A DNA stretch of 64,000 nt from Altericroceibacterium spongiae (GCF_003610805.1 NZ_RAPF01000005.1:62001-126000), one strand, 5' to 3'. Shown: positions 17,701 through 26,100, numbered from the stretch's first letter. Notes: generated from the sequence alone by a model not told the origin. Made by a program: numbers and translations.

Positions 17701-20033
17701 ACCGCCTCCCTGATTTCGATCAGCGGGACCGACGGCACTTCGCCGGCGGCGAAGGTGGCGCCGGTAATGTCCAGCCGGTCCTCGGCAAAGCGCACGGGGA
17801 CATCGAACAGGAAGCCCGCGCGAATATCGGCGCCCGGTGCGGGGGCGGTTTCGAACAGGATCGTGCCGCCATCGCCCAGCGTCCAGCCGTCAATCACCGG
17901 CAAGCCGTCCACACTTACCTGTATGCTTGCAGCGCGCGGGCGGGTGACCGGCCGGATCTGCGGATCGTCACCCGAACCGTAGCGTTTAACCAGCTGAAAT
18001 GTGGCGGTCAGCCCGTCACCCGTGCCGATCCGCTGGTCGATCGGGGTGGGTGTACCGGTCATGCCATGAGAGCTGCAATCGAAAGGGTCGGCCAGACGGA
18101 AACCGCGTGCTGCGCCGCGCCGGGCGCGGAAAAAGGCGAGCAGCACGCCCAGTTCCTCTTCCGAGCGAATGCCGGGGCCGACATCGTAGGAAAGCCGTGC
18201 ATCGCTCCACCGGCTGTTACGCCTTTCATGCCCCGATGCGGTCACTGCCACGGCGGTCGAAAATTCAGGGCTGACAGCGGCATCGCGCCCCGGCGCGAGC
18301 GGGTAGAGAATATCGTCGAAAGCCTGCATGTCGGTTTCCTCGAAAGATGGAAAATGCGTGTATCCATCGCGCGTGACCTGCGGCAGTGCCCAGATATAGA
18401 GCTGGTCGATGCCGCGTTTGGCGGCCTCATCAAGTCCCGCATCGATACGCTGCCAGTAGGTTTCGGCATCTTCGGGCTGAAGCACGAAACCGGCGAGATA
18501 ATCCTGCTGTTCGGGCGGATAAGAGAGGCGGTCCTGCACTTTACGGTAAGCCGCGAGGCGCACCGCTTCGGCCCCGGCGGTGAGCCAGTCATAATCTTCG
18601 AGCTGGAAGCGGTCGAAAGCCGGATATGCCCAGCCCTGCGGCAGATTGGCACGATAAAGCTCCGGCATATCCGCTGCCAGCACGGTAGGCGTGAAAGCGA
18701 GCAGCAGCACTTCGGTTTCCGTCTCTCCGGCTGCTGTGCGAACCGCATCGCGCAATGCAGCGGTGGACTGGGCAAGCAGTGCGCCGGCATTGTCGAGCAG
18801 TGCGGTCTGCGGAGCCGACAGAGCGGCACGCATATCGGGAATGGCCACCGGATCGCCGCCCAGCGCGGTGCTTGCGGCATCGTCATAGAGGCAAATGGCG
18901 CCATCGGGTGTTACCCACCACCAGGCTTCCCCGATCTGGAACAGAACGGGCAGACCGGCCTGCTTTTGCAGAGTGACGAACCGCCCCGCCACCGCCTGCA
19001 GCCAGCCCATAGCCTGCGGATTCGCGGGCGAAAGCAGGGCGGATGGCGGGTCCCAGCCGGTGCGTCCCGGTGTGCCATCGGCAGTGCGTTGCTGCCAGGA
19101 TGCAGGGCAGTTCTGTGCCAGTAATTCATAGGATAGCGAGGCGATAAGCTCATATCCCTGCGCCTTGCATAGCGCGAAGAAATTGCCGTGCCAGCTCTGT
19201 GCGGGTGTGCATAATATGCCCGCTTCATCGGCCAGCAGCGTGCCATTATCGCGCGTCAGGCGGTAGAAATGGCTCATGCCGACATAATGCAGAATCCGCC
19301 CGCGATAGCCGAGCCCGCGCAGATTGCGCAGCAGCCGGGCAGGCGTCTGATTATAGCTGTCATCATAGGCGGTCGCCATCTGCACGCCATGCGGTGGCAC
19401 CAGCACATCGCCCACCTCCAGCATCGGCCTGTCGCCTTCGCAAAGGATTTCGCTCAGTTCGACATAGCCATTGGCGCGGGCGGGTAGCAGATCTTCGCTC
19501 TGCGCCACGAAACCGGGCGGGGTGAGCGACAGGAACAGGCGGTCTATATTGCGGGGCCAGACCGGATCGCCGCCGCCATTATCCACATTCCACCCTCCGG
19601 CAAGGTCGGAGAAGGGCAGGGTGATGAGCGCATTGTCGGGAGCCCCTTCGGCATAATTCCACAGCCTGACCAGCCAGATATGGGCCGCGCCGGTTGCGTC
19701 CCGGCCTTCGATCGTCAGCGTCGGCCCGTTCACGGCATCGAGCGGCAGCACACCTGCCGAGCGCCAGCGGAAGCGCAGAGTAGTGCGGGCGTAATTGCGG
19801 TCGGTGCGGTAGCCGAGCAGCGGGTGATCGAGTGTATCCTCACTTGCCCAGATCAGTCCGGCAAGATCGCCTTTGCGATGAAATTCAGCATCCACGCGCA
19901 GGCTGTCCGGCCCGGTGGTGACGACACTCGCCATCATCGGGCGCGGAAAATCGACCGTCCAGAAACGCGGATCGAATCGCTGAATATGGTCGCTATCCTG
20001 CCCGTCGCGGTGTTTTATCAAAGCGAAAGCCAT
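17697..20033 (-). CDS. GTA distal tail protein, DUF2460, with large N-terminal extension (gp12 position)
   Basis: A 778-residue protein. About residues 575-778 match the DUF2460 distal-tail protein (SGHERRNSRWSDARLSYDVG, then FRARRGAARGFRL and TFQLVKRYG), which alone is normally about 210 residues. The first 570 or so are additional: a beta-rich region (1-200), then an apparent TIM-barrel-like region (about 215-560) with the segment IGEAWWWVTP near residue 368, resembling the acid/base glutamate strand of glycoside hydrolases. The substrate, if any, is unknown. Fifteen bases separate it from the tape-measure gene. Confidence 0.85.
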   Translation of the reverse strand: MAFALIKHRDGQDSDHIQRFDPRFWTVDFPRPMMASVVTTGPDSLRVDAEFHRKGDLAGLIWASEDTLDHPLLGYRTDRNYARTTLRFRWRSAGVLPLDAVNGPTLTIEGRDATGAAHIWLVRLWNYAEGAPDNALITLPFSDLAGGWNVDNGGGDPVWPRNIDRLFLSLTPPGFVAQSEDLLPARANGYVELSEILCEGDRPMLEVGDVLVPPHGVQMATAYDDSYNQTPARLLRNLRGLGYRGRILHYVGMSHFYRLTRDNGTLLADEAGILCTPAQSWHGNFFALCKAQGYELIASLSYELLAQNCPASWQQRTADGTPGRTGWDPPSALLSPANPQAMGWLQAVAGRFVTLQKQAGLPVLFQIGEAWWWVTPDGAICLYDDAASTALGGDPVAIPDMRAALSAPQTALLDNAGALLAQSTAALRDAVRTAAGETETEVLLLAFTPTVLAADMPELYRANLPQGWAYPAFDRFQLEDYDWLTAGAEAVRLAAYRKVQDRLSYPPEQQDYLAGFVLQPEDAETYWQRIDAGLDEAAKRGIDQLYIWALPQVTRDGYTHFPSFEETDMQAFDDILYPLAPGRDAAVSPEFSTAVAVTASGHERRNSRWSDARLSYDVGPGIRSEEELGVLLAFFRARRGAARGFRLADPFDCSSHGMTGTPTPIDQRIGTGDGLTATFQLVKRYGSGDDPQIRPVTRPRAASIQVSVDGLPVIDGWTLGDGGTILFETAPAPGADIRAGFLFDVPVRFAEDRLDITGATFAAGEVPSVPLIEIREAV

Positions 20034-20048
20034 AGGCGCTCTCCTGAT

Positions 20049-20642
20049 TTAAGCCTGGATTTCGCTCAGCGCGCGGCGGACCGAGCTTGCCACCTGTCGC
20101 GAGGAGCGTTGCAGAATGGCCGGGGTGTGGCTGCCGCGCGGCGCGGCAATAGTGATGCCAACCGAGACTTTCCGCGTGCTGTCCTGTGCGGCCGGGGTTT
20201 CGACCCGTCCGGCGCTGGTCGGTACGAAAACTTCGGGACCTCTTTCGCCCACCATATAGGCCTGCCCCGGTGCCACAGGGCCACCGGTGGCCCGGCCGGG
20301 TAAGCCCAACAACCCCCCAATGGCCGATGTCAGCAAGCCACCGGCGCTTCCGGGTGATGGCGGTCCGGTCCGGCGATCCCCGAATAGCGAGCCAATTCCG
20401 CTTTGCACTGCCTGGGCGGCGATTTCGCTCATGGTCGTCAATGCCGCGCGTTTGAGATCGTCAAAGCCGAGATGGCCGCGCCGGATAGCGCGTAACAACC
20501 CGCTTTCAAGCACGTCACCCGCTTTGGCGAAACCATCGACCAGCGTGGTGTCGAGCGTTCCGCGCATCGTTTCGATATCGGTCCGGAAGCCCTGCGTGCT
20601 GGCCCGCACATCGACCAGCAGCGTTTCGATTTCGTCATCCAT
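20049..20642 (-). CDS. GTA tail tape measure protein (gp11 position)
   Basis: A 197-residue short tape-measure protein. It carries the GRATGGPVAPGQAYMVGERG-type C-terminal motif, a hallmark of tape-measure/tail-length proteins, and an N-terminal segment of predicted helices. GTA tails are short, and the gene is correspondingly much smaller than in siphophages. Its start overlaps the end of the preceding small gene by eight bases. Confidence 0.9.
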   Translation of the reverse strand: MDDEIETLLVDVRASTQGFRTDIETMRGTLDTTLVDGFAKAGDVLESGLLRAIRRGHLGFDDLKRAALTTMSEIAAQAVQSGIGSLFGDRRTGPPSPGSAGGLLTSAIGGLLGLPGRATGGPVAPGQAYMVGERGPEVFVPTSAGRVETPAAQDSTRKVSVGITIAAPRGSHTPAILQRSSRQVASSVRRALSEIQA

Positions 20643-20838
20643 GGCGCTCTTGCTCCATCATTCGGTCTATATCTGTGCGATTGAGCGGGGCAGCGCTGCT
20701 GCTATCGCTATCGGGCGGCGTGAAAAGCAGCACTATCTCCGCAGGGGTCGCCTGCCAGAATTCGTCCGGCCGCCAGTGCCAGAGCTGCCCTGTTATGCTG
20801 GCAAGCCGCAATGCGTGGGCAGCGAAACGCTCGCTCAT
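20635..20838 (-). CDS. GTA tail assembly chaperone-like small protein (TIGR02216)
   Basis: A 67-residue protein matching the rcc01693/TIGR02216 family found between gp10 and gp11 in GTA clusters (motif WHWRPDEFWQATPAE). It occupies the position of a tail assembly chaperone. Overlaps both neighbours by 4-8 bases. The role is inferred from position. Confidence 0.8.
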   Translation of the reverse strand: MSERFAAHALRLASITGQLWHWRPDEFWQATPAEIVLLFTPPDSDSSSAAPLNRTDIDRMMEQERHG

Positions 20839-21149
20839 GCGCGGCCTTGCAAAATCTGCCCGAGCACTTGCCGCAAGGGCGCCGCCGCTCCGGCCAGACC
20901 GAGCGCCAGCACCGCTTCGCCCACGGCTTCCCGTGTTACGGTGTTGCGCTCGGTCAGACAGTGCCAGAACAGGCAGGCCATTTCGGACAAGCGCAATTCG
21001 CCCGCTCCGGCGCGTTCCACCAGCGCGAAAAGCGGGCCCAGTTCTTCTTCGGCAGCCACCAGCGCGGCGAAACTCGGGCGCAGCCGGTGCGGTGTGCCGT
21101 GCACCGTCAGCACAGCTTCACCGCGCAGTGCATTGATCGGGGCGTTCAT
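20835..21149 (-). CDS. GTA gene-transfer-agent family protein (gp10 position)
   Basis: A 104-residue protein of the GTA-gp10 family (GEAVLTVHGTPHRLRPSFAALVAAEEELG), related to tail assembly chaperones that sit between the tail tube and the tape-measure genes. Four-base overlaps with gp9 and the next gene indicate strict translational coupling. Confidence 0.83.
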   Translation of the reverse strand: MNAPINALRGEAVLTVHGTPHRLRPSFAALVAAEEELGPLFALVERAGAGELRLSEMACLFWHCLTERNTVTREAVGEAVLALGLAGAAAPLRQVLGQILQGRA

Positions 21150-21553
21150 ACCGGCAGTACCGGGCCTGAGCTTTCGAGCTGGAGCGTATAATTGCGCTCC
21201 CCATTGAAATCCCCGGCATAATCGAGCCGCTGAATCAGGAATCGCCCGCGCAGTTTCTCGCCATCTTCGAAGGACAGTTCATAATCTTCCAGCGTGCCGG
21301 CCAGCGCATGAGCACGGCAGGCATTTTCGGCATTGCTGCCGAGAAAAATTCCCGCCGCACTGACCGAGACGGAGCGCGTTCCGGCGCCTGACAGCAATTC
21401 GCGCCAGCCGCCCGATTCCTTATGCGTGACGACCACCGGATCGCCATTGATGGACATTTGCGTGGTGCGTAGCCCCGCTACGGTGGCATAGGCCGGATCG
21501 GCGGAACCGTCACCGATTTTGAGAAGGAAGGCAGAGCCTTTCTGGGCGGACAT
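21146..21553 (-). CDS. GTA major tail tube protein, TP901-1 family (gp9 position)
   Basis: A 135-residue tail tube protein with the family start MSAQKGSAFLLKIGDG and the ends typical of TP901-1-like major tail proteins (DYAGDFNGERNYTLQLESSG). An AAGGAG site eight bases ahead of the ATG fixes the start at 21553, although the frame is open about 60 codons further upstream. It is expected to polymerise into the short GTA tail. Confidence 0.88.
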   Translation of the reverse strand: MSAQKGSAFLLKIGDGSADPAYATVAGLRTTQMSINGDPVVVTHKESGGWRELLSGAGTRSVSVSAAGIFLGSNAENACRAHALAGTLEDYELSFEDGEKLRGRFLIQRLDYAGDFNGERNYTLQLESSGPVLPV

Positions 21554-21575
21554 GGGCAGTCTCCTTAAAATGGGA

Positions 21576-21971
21576 TCAGGCTTCGGCGGCCAGTAGCCGG
21601 AAGCGGTATTCGAGCAGGATGGCGCGCAGATTCCGGGGGCGTTGCTCGGCCCGGGCGCGCAGGAAGGTGGTGGAAGCGATGGTGAAACCGGGCTGACCGG
21701 CGGGCAGGCTTTCGATCCTTTCCTCGATGGCACGGGTCAGGGCCGCAGCCATGGCCGGATCGTCACCCCGGCAGTGCAGTTCGAAGGCGAGGCGGACTTC
21801 GCGCCCTTTCGCGGTTTTGGTGCTCCAGTCTGTGCTGGCGCTGGCGGCGATGCCGAGCCAGGGGAAGCTGGTTCGGGAAGGGGCTTCCTCGGTGACGGCG
21901 TTCAGCTCTGTCTGGAGCAGGGGATCGGTGCGCAGCCAGTCTGCCAGCAGGATTCGCAAGGCGGTTTCCAT
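21576..21971 (-). CDS. GTA tail terminator, DUF3168 (gp8 position)
   Basis: A 131-residue DUF3168 protein, the tail-terminator or tail-completion protein in GTA and siphophage modules (LRILLADWLRTDPLL at the start; LEYRFRLLAAEA at the end). It sits at the head-tail junction. The gene is separated by only four bases from the 54-codon ORF upstream. Confidence 0.83.
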   Translation of the reverse strand: METALRILLADWLRTDPLLQTELNAVTEEAPSRTSFPWLGIAASASTDWSTKTAKGREVRLAFELHCRGDDPAMAAALTRAIEERIESLPAGQPGFTIASTTFLRARAEQRPRNLRAILLEYRFRLLAAEA

Positions 21972-21975
21972 GGGC

Positions 21976-22140
21976 TTACTCCCTGTGGATGAGCGGCCAG
22001 AGCAGGCGCGGATCGCGCCATTTCTCGGGCGAGGAGCGGCGGGTATGCGCCTGTTCGATGATGGCTGCTTCGGCGAGGTGGCGCGCTTTTTCAGCCAGCT
22101 TTCCGGCCAGTGCGCGCGAATGGAGAAGGGTGGCGATCAT
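21976..22140 (-). CDS. 54-residue ORF at the GTA stopper (gp7) position
   Basis: A 54-residue, helix-rich basic peptide (MIATLLHSRALAGKL...). Its ATG overlaps the gp6 TGA in an ATGA junction, and it ends four bases before gp8, so it sits exactly where the head-closure/stopper gene lies in Rhodobacter GTA. That protein is about 110 residues with a beta-barrel fold; this one is half the length and shows no similarity by eye. The frame is open for 75 codons upstream, but only as an overlap of gp6. It may be a real small gene, a remnant or a replacement. Confidence 0.55.
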   Translation of the reverse strand: MIATLLHSRALAGKLAEKARHLAEAAIIEQAHTRRSSPEKWRDPRLLWPLIHRE

Positions 22141-22697
22141 GCGAGCCGCATCCGCCGCCATGGCCGCCACAGGGCTGCAATGGCGAGCGGCGGTGCGCTG
22201 CCCTCGTCGCCGCGATCGCGCTGGCGATAGAGATGCGCGGCAAGCCGCAGGATGCCGTGGCGCATTCCATCGGGCAGGCCGGTCCAGCCGGGAGCCAGGC
22301 CGGCGGTAAAGCGAATGACGATCCGGCTTTCCTGCGGCGCTGCTGTCAGGCGGAACAGGCCGCATCCGTCGTCGCCGAGATCGAGCCGGTAGTCGCTGGC
22401 TTCCAGCGGCCGGGTGCTGCCGTCATCTGCCAGCCAGCGGATTTGTGTAATGGCGCTGACCGGATGAGTGGCAAGGCTGCGCCAGCCTCCATGGCCAGGC
22501 GGTGCGGCGGGATGCACTTCCTCGCACTGGTTTTCGAGCGGCATGAGGCCGGTAAAGCCTTCGCACATATCGCAGGCACTATGCAGCAGCGCTTCGAGGG
22601 TGGCGTCATCTCTGCCGGCGGTGATGGCGAGCCAGTCTTTCAGCTCACCGAGCGCGCTGCCCGAAAGGTCGGGCCGCGTAACGATTACCCGCTTCAT
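22137..22697 (-). CDS. GTA head-tail connector/adaptor (gp6 position)
   Basis: A 186-residue protein of the phage gp6-like head-tail connector group, with an N-terminal helix bundle (ALGELKDWLAIT...DDATLEALLHSACDMCEGFTG) and a C-terminal segment ending ALWRPWRRMRLA. It is expected to bind the portal and extend the DNA channel. The start at 22697 (MKRVIVTRPDLSG) follows the family; the longer open frame upstream enters the non-coding gap after the capsid gene. Confidence 0.83.
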   Translation of the reverse strand: MKRVIVTRPDLSGSALGELKDWLAITAGRDDATLEALLHSACDMCEGFTGLMPLENQCEEVHPAAPPGHGGWRSLATHPVSAITQIRWLADDGSTRPLEASDYRLDLGDDGCGLFRLTAAPQESRIVIRFTAGLAPGWTGLPDGMRHGILRLAAHLYRQRDRGDEGSAPPLAIAALWRPWRRMRLA

Positions 22698-22790
22698 GGC
22701 GGTCTCCACAATGGGCAGGAAAAGGGGCGCGCCCATGCGTCTGCCCGGAGGGGAGGACAGGCAGGAGGCACGGGCGCGCAGGCGGTTCGT

Positions 22791-22823
22791 CAGGGCCTTG
22801 CTACGGGGTGGCAAAAGGCCCTG
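22791..22823 (-). other. Stem-loop just downstream of the capsid gene
   Basis: CAGGGCCTT (22791-22799) pairs perfectly with AAGGCCCTG (22815-22823). The stem lies eight bases after the capsid stop codon inside the operon, without a T-run. It may stabilise the capsid mRNA 3' end or partly terminate. Confidence 0.6.
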
Positions 22824-22830
22824 CGGCGTC

Positions 22831-23967
22831 TCAGGCTTCGATTTTCAGCAGCTTGATGGCGGCGCTGTCGAGCACCTGTCCGCCGACCCGCCGGGTGGCG
22901 TAGAAATGGACGAAGGGTTTGTTGGTGAAGGGATCGCGCAGGATCGTGGTCGCGCTGCGTTCGGCAATCAGATATCCGGCCTTGAAATTGCCGAACGCGA
23001 TCGGGAAAGCATTGGCGGCGATATCGGGCATGTCTTCGGCTTCGATTACCGGATAGCCGAGCAGCCGGTCGGGCTGGCCTTCGATCAGGCCCGGCTGCCA
23101 CAGAAAAGCTCCGTCGGCGGTTTTCAGCTTGCGCACGGTGGAGAGGGTGGAGGAATTCATCACCCAGCTCGCCCCCTGCCGGTGGCCTGCTTTCATCGTA
23201 TGGACGAGGTCGATCAGTTTCGCTTCGGGATTGGTGTCGAAACCCTCGCTGTCACCGCTGCCGATATATTGCAGCGTCTTGAACGGGCGGACGGCATCGC
23301 CTGCGAGCGAGACCGGCGAAGACAGGAAGCCGAGTGGCTGATGGGTGCCATTGCCCTTGATGAAAGCGGCCCCTTCGGCGCGGGCGAATTCCATCGCGAT
23401 TTCGCTTGCCAGCCAGCTTTCGATATCGAAGGCGGCATCGTCGAGCATGGCCTGGCTGGCCGCCGGATTGGCGTAGAGTTCGCCGGTGGGCGGTGCGATT
23501 TCGGCAAATTCGGGTGTGTCGGTTTCCGGGCGAGCGGCGGTTTCGCTGACCCAGCCCGAGGCTGTGCCGCCGGTGGAAACGAGCTTGCGATAGCCGGCAC
23601 TGCCGACCTGCACGACCTGAGCGAGCTGACGGATCGGGCTGATTTCGATCAGCTCGCGGGCGATCATCGCATCGATTTCACGTGGCACGGCATAGCCGCC
23701 ATCCTGCGGGGTGGCACCGGACAGGCTCTTGATTTCCTTTTCCGATCCGCGGCGCAGATAGCCATCGACAAAGCCCTTCACTTCGGGGCTGGCAGGATTG
23801 TCGCGCCCCAGAGCGGGGCGGGCGGCGGCGCGACTTACCCGGTCGAGCCGGGTCTTCACCTCGTCCATATCGCCGCGCAATTCGGTGATTGCCTTATCGG
23901 CTTCATCCTGCCGGGCAATGAGGTCGAAACTCTGTTCGAGCGGGGTGTTTTCGGGAGTCATATCCAT
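22831..23967 (-). CDS. GTA major capsid protein, HK97 fold (gp5 position)
   Basis: About 378 residues. An N-terminal helical region of roughly 100 residues (scaffold-like, EADKAITELRGDMDEVKTRL) precedes the HK97-type core (QDGGYAVPREIDAMI...ISPIRQLAQVVQVGSAGY...GWVSETAARPETDTPEF). The N-terminal part is normally removed by the prohead protease. Of three close ATG codons I choose 23967, which is nine bases from the AAAGGTG site; 23979 is an alternative. It is bracketed by two hairpins, unlike the rest of the cluster. Confidence 0.92.
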   Translation of the reverse strand: MDMTPENTPLEQSFDLIARQDEADKAITELRGDMDEVKTRLDRVSRAAARPALGRDNPASPEVKGFVDGYLRRGSEKEIKSLSGATPQDGGYAVPREIDAMIARELIEISPIRQLAQVVQVGSAGYRKLVSTGGTASGWVSETAARPETDTPEFAEIAPPTGELYANPAASQAMLDDAAFDIESWLASEIAMEFARAEGAAFIKGNGTHQPLGFLSSPVSLAGDAVRPFKTLQYIGSGDSEGFDTNPEAKLIDLVHTMKAGHRQGASWVMNSSTLSTVRKLKTADGAFLWQPGLIEGQPDRLLGYPVIEAEDMPDIAANAFPIAFGNFKAGYLIAERSATTILRDPFTNKPFVHFYATRRVGGQVLDSAAIKLLKIEA

Positions 23968-24002
23968 GGGGCATTTCACCTTTCGGGGTTGGAAACGTGC
24001 AC

Positions 24003-24027
24003 GAAAAAGCCGCCCGGAAAGGCGGCT
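24003..24027 (-). terminator. Terminator-like hairpin inside the GTA operon, before the capsid gene
   Basis: On the minus strand: AGCCGCC stem, six-base loop, GGCGGCT, then TTTTT. This is a canonical Rho-independent terminator shape, placed about 35 bases before the capsid start and after the prohead protease gene. As downstream genes are needed in the same unit, it may attenuate rather than stop transcription. Confidence 0.75.
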
Positions 24028-24096
24028 GGCAGGAGGAAGAGGGAAAGGACGGAACAGGGGGGCAGGGCAGGGCGTGGGGCAGGGCGGGGCTCTGCG

Positions 24097-24558
24097 TCAG
24101 TGAACCAGATGCACGCGCGCGCCATTTTGCAGCGGATAGGTGACGAGGCTGACTTCGATCAGTTCGATATCTTCGAGCAGGCGCCCGCCGGGTAGCGGCT
24201 GAAAGGCGCGCGCGCGATAGCCGAAAGACAGGCCCGTTACCGTACGGTCGTAAAGCGCATGGGCCGCGCGGCTCCGGCTGCTGTCGAGCCGGGCGATGAT
24301 GCGCAGGCCACGATTGTCTTCGCCCAGCCAGCCGACCGTGCCGATGCGCTTTTCCGGACGGTGCTCCCAGAGCAATGGGAAGGGATCGGCCGCCTCGGCG
24401 AGGCTGCGGGCGAAGGCGCCGGGCAGGATGATATCGCCCGCCCGGTCTTCCCGGTCGAACAAAGCCGCATAGCCGGCGATGGAAAGCGGCGCGGTGCTTT
24501 GGGTTACACGGCTATGCGCGGTTGCGGCGGGGTGGCGGATTCCGGAGGCACGGCTCAT
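24097..24558 (-). CDS. GTA prohead protease, HK97 family (gp4 position)
   Basis: A 153-residue serine protease of the HK97 prohead (U35) family. The catalytic His is in PLLWEHRPEKRIG and the Ser in GLSFGYR; the C-terminal EVSLVTYPLQ segment is also conserved. It should cleave the capsid N-terminal domain during maturation. The start overlaps the preceding small gene by four bases. Confidence 0.9.
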   Translation of the reverse strand: MSRASGIRHPAATAHSRVTQSTAPLSIAGYAALFDREDRAGDIILPGAFARSLAEAADPFPLLWEHRPEKRIGTVGWLGEDNRGLRIIARLDSSRSRAAHALYDRTVTGLSFGYRARAFQPLPGGRLLEDIELIEVSLVTYPLQNGARVHLVH

Positions 24559-24863
24559 TTCAGCAACTCCGGCACGCCCATACGCATTGCGATCCCGACC
24601 AGCAGCAGCGCCATTACGCCGCGCACCATCCAGTCCACCACGGCTTTCCAGGCGCTCGCCTTGGCGTCGCGCCAGGCGCGCAGAAGCTCGCGCAATTCGT
24701 CGATATCGCTTTGCGCATTGTCATCCGCGAGGCCCAGCCGATGCAGCACACGGTCGGCGCCATGCTGGCTCGCCTCCTCGATAATCGCGCGCAGGGTCGT
24801 GAGGTCGCTGCCTTCTTCGGCAGCCTGCGCGATCAGGCTGGCAAGGGTGGTTTCCTGTTTCAT
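24555..24863 (-). CDS. Small GTA-cluster protein with C-terminal membrane span (DUF6127-like)
   Basis: A 102-residue protein lying between the portal and prohead protease genes, with four-base overlaps on both sides. The first 70 residues are acidic and helical (LASLIAQAAEEGSDLTTLRAIIEEAS), and about residues 80-98 form one hydrophobic span (VRGVMALLLVGIAM). It occupies the place of the small 'gp3.5' ORF in other GTA clusters. The family name is from memory and its role is unknown. Confidence 0.7.
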   Translation of the reverse strand: MKQETTLASLIAQAAEEGSDLTTLRAIIEEASQHGADRVLHRLGLADDNAQSDIDELRELLRAWRDAKASAWKAVVDWMVRGVMALLLVGIAMRMGVPELLK

Positions 24864-26020
24864 TGCGCCTCTCCGTTCCGCGGCAGGCCGAGCATGGCGC
24901 GTTTCTCCTTCGCACTGAGAAAATCCGCTCCGGCGACCTGCGCCCATAATTTCTCGCGATCTTCGGACAGGGCGGGCACCTGATCGCGATCCACTTCGAG
25001 CGTCAGCCCGGCAAACCACACTTCCAGCCCCTCGGCGATGCCCGAAAGGATCTTGCCTGCCAGTGGTAGCAGCGTCAGCCGCCACAAAGCGCGATTGGCC
25101 TCGCGATAATTGGCATAGGTATTGTCTCCGGGCAGGCCGAGCAGCATCGGCGGCACCCCGAAACCCAGCGCAATATCGCGCGCGGCCGAGGCTTTGAGCG
25201 TTGCGAAATCCATATCGGCGGGCGTCATCGACATGCTCTGCCAGCGCAGCCCGCCATCGAGCAGCATGGGCCGCCCGGCATTGCCATCTCCGGCATAGGC
25301 CTGCTGCAATTCGGTTCTGAGCCGTTCGAACTGATCGGCGCTGAGGCCGATTCCGTCTTCGCTTTCATGAATCAGAGCGCCCGAGGGGCGGGCCGCATTT
25401 TCGAGCAGCGCCCGGTTCCAGTCGGCAGCGGCATTATGGATGGCGACCGCCTGTTCGATCGTTTGCAGACAGCCCGCCCCGTAATGATCGTCAAGCGGAT
25501 GGAAGCTTTTGAGATGCACGATATTGGGCCAGCCCGCTTCGTCTTCCAGCGGCAGGGACAGCGTAGTATCCCCCACCTGATAACGATAGGCCGCCGGCCA
25601 GCCATCGGCCCCGGCAATCACCGAAACCCTCTCGGGCCGCAGGGCATAGAGTTCCACCGGCTGCCCGGCGGCATCCTTCATGATCTGCACATAGGCATTG
25701 CCATGCAACAGCAGATGCGCGGCCAGTGTTTCGAGCAGCGACTGCCCTGCGCTGGAAGCGTGCAACAGCTTCGCCGCGCGCATGTCCGAAGCAGCGGTGA
25801 GGGGCACTTGCCCGATGGCTTCCATCACAATCCGCAGCGAGCGTTGCGCGACCGGGTTTTCGAGCACGGCATGGCCTGCCGCCCGGCGATATTCGTAAGG
25901 CGGCCGGGTGCCCTGAGTCTCGAAAGCATGAAACCAGGGCGAAACATAGGAGCGCGCCAGAGGCATACGCCCCGCGTCACCGCCCTTGAAGGCGGTGCGC
26001 AGCGTATCGAGAAAAGACAT
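24860..26020 (-). CDS. GTA portal protein (gp3 position)
   Basis: A 386-residue HK97-type portal protein. Conserved parts include HLLLHGNAYVQI, LYALRPERVSV, IVHLKSFHPLDDHYGAG and GVPPMLLGLPGDNTYANYREAN. The portal ring is the DNA entry and exit channel. An AAGAGG site supports the start at 26020; the frame is open 13 codons further upstream. The gap of 65 bp to the large terminase is the largest junction in the DNA-packaging part of the cluster. Confidence 0.93.
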   Translation of the reverse strand: MSFLDTLRTAFKGGDAGRMPLARSYVSPWFHAFETQGTRPPYEYRRAAGHAVLENPVAQRSLRIVMEAIGQVPLTAASDMRAAKLLHASSAGQSLLETLAAHLLLHGNAYVQIMKDAAGQPVELYALRPERVSVIAGADGWPAAYRYQVGDTTLSLPLEDEAGWPNIVHLKSFHPLDDHYGAGCLQTIEQAVAIHNAAADWNRALLENAARPSGALIHESEDGIGLSADQFERLRTELQQAYAGDGNAGRPMLLDGGLRWQSMSMTPADMDFATLKASAARDIALGFGVPPMLLGLPGDNTYANYREANRALWRLTLLPLAGKILSGIAEGLEVWFAGLTLEVDRDQVPALSEDREKLWAQVAGADFLSAKEKRAMLGLPRNGEAQ

Positions 26021-26070
26021 GAGAAACCTCTTGGATTGAAGGCGGGATGAGCGCCGCAAGCGACGATCTG

Positions 26071-26100
26071 GAAAGTCAGCACGCGTTAGAAAGTCAGCAC
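26071..26100. repeat. 18-bp offset tandem repeat at the large terminase stop codon
   Basis: GAAAGTCAGCAC occurs at 26071-26082 and again at 26089-26100. The second copy carries the last codons of the terminase gene; the first copy lies just past its stop. This looks like a short tandem duplication of the gene's 3' end. Confidence 0.75.

Noticed and set aside
22468-24195. 575-codon open frame on the plus strand opposite the capsid and adaptor genes
   Set aside because: It is a mirror frame of GC-rich coding DNA on the other strand, has no recognisable domain and conflicts with well-identified GTA genes.
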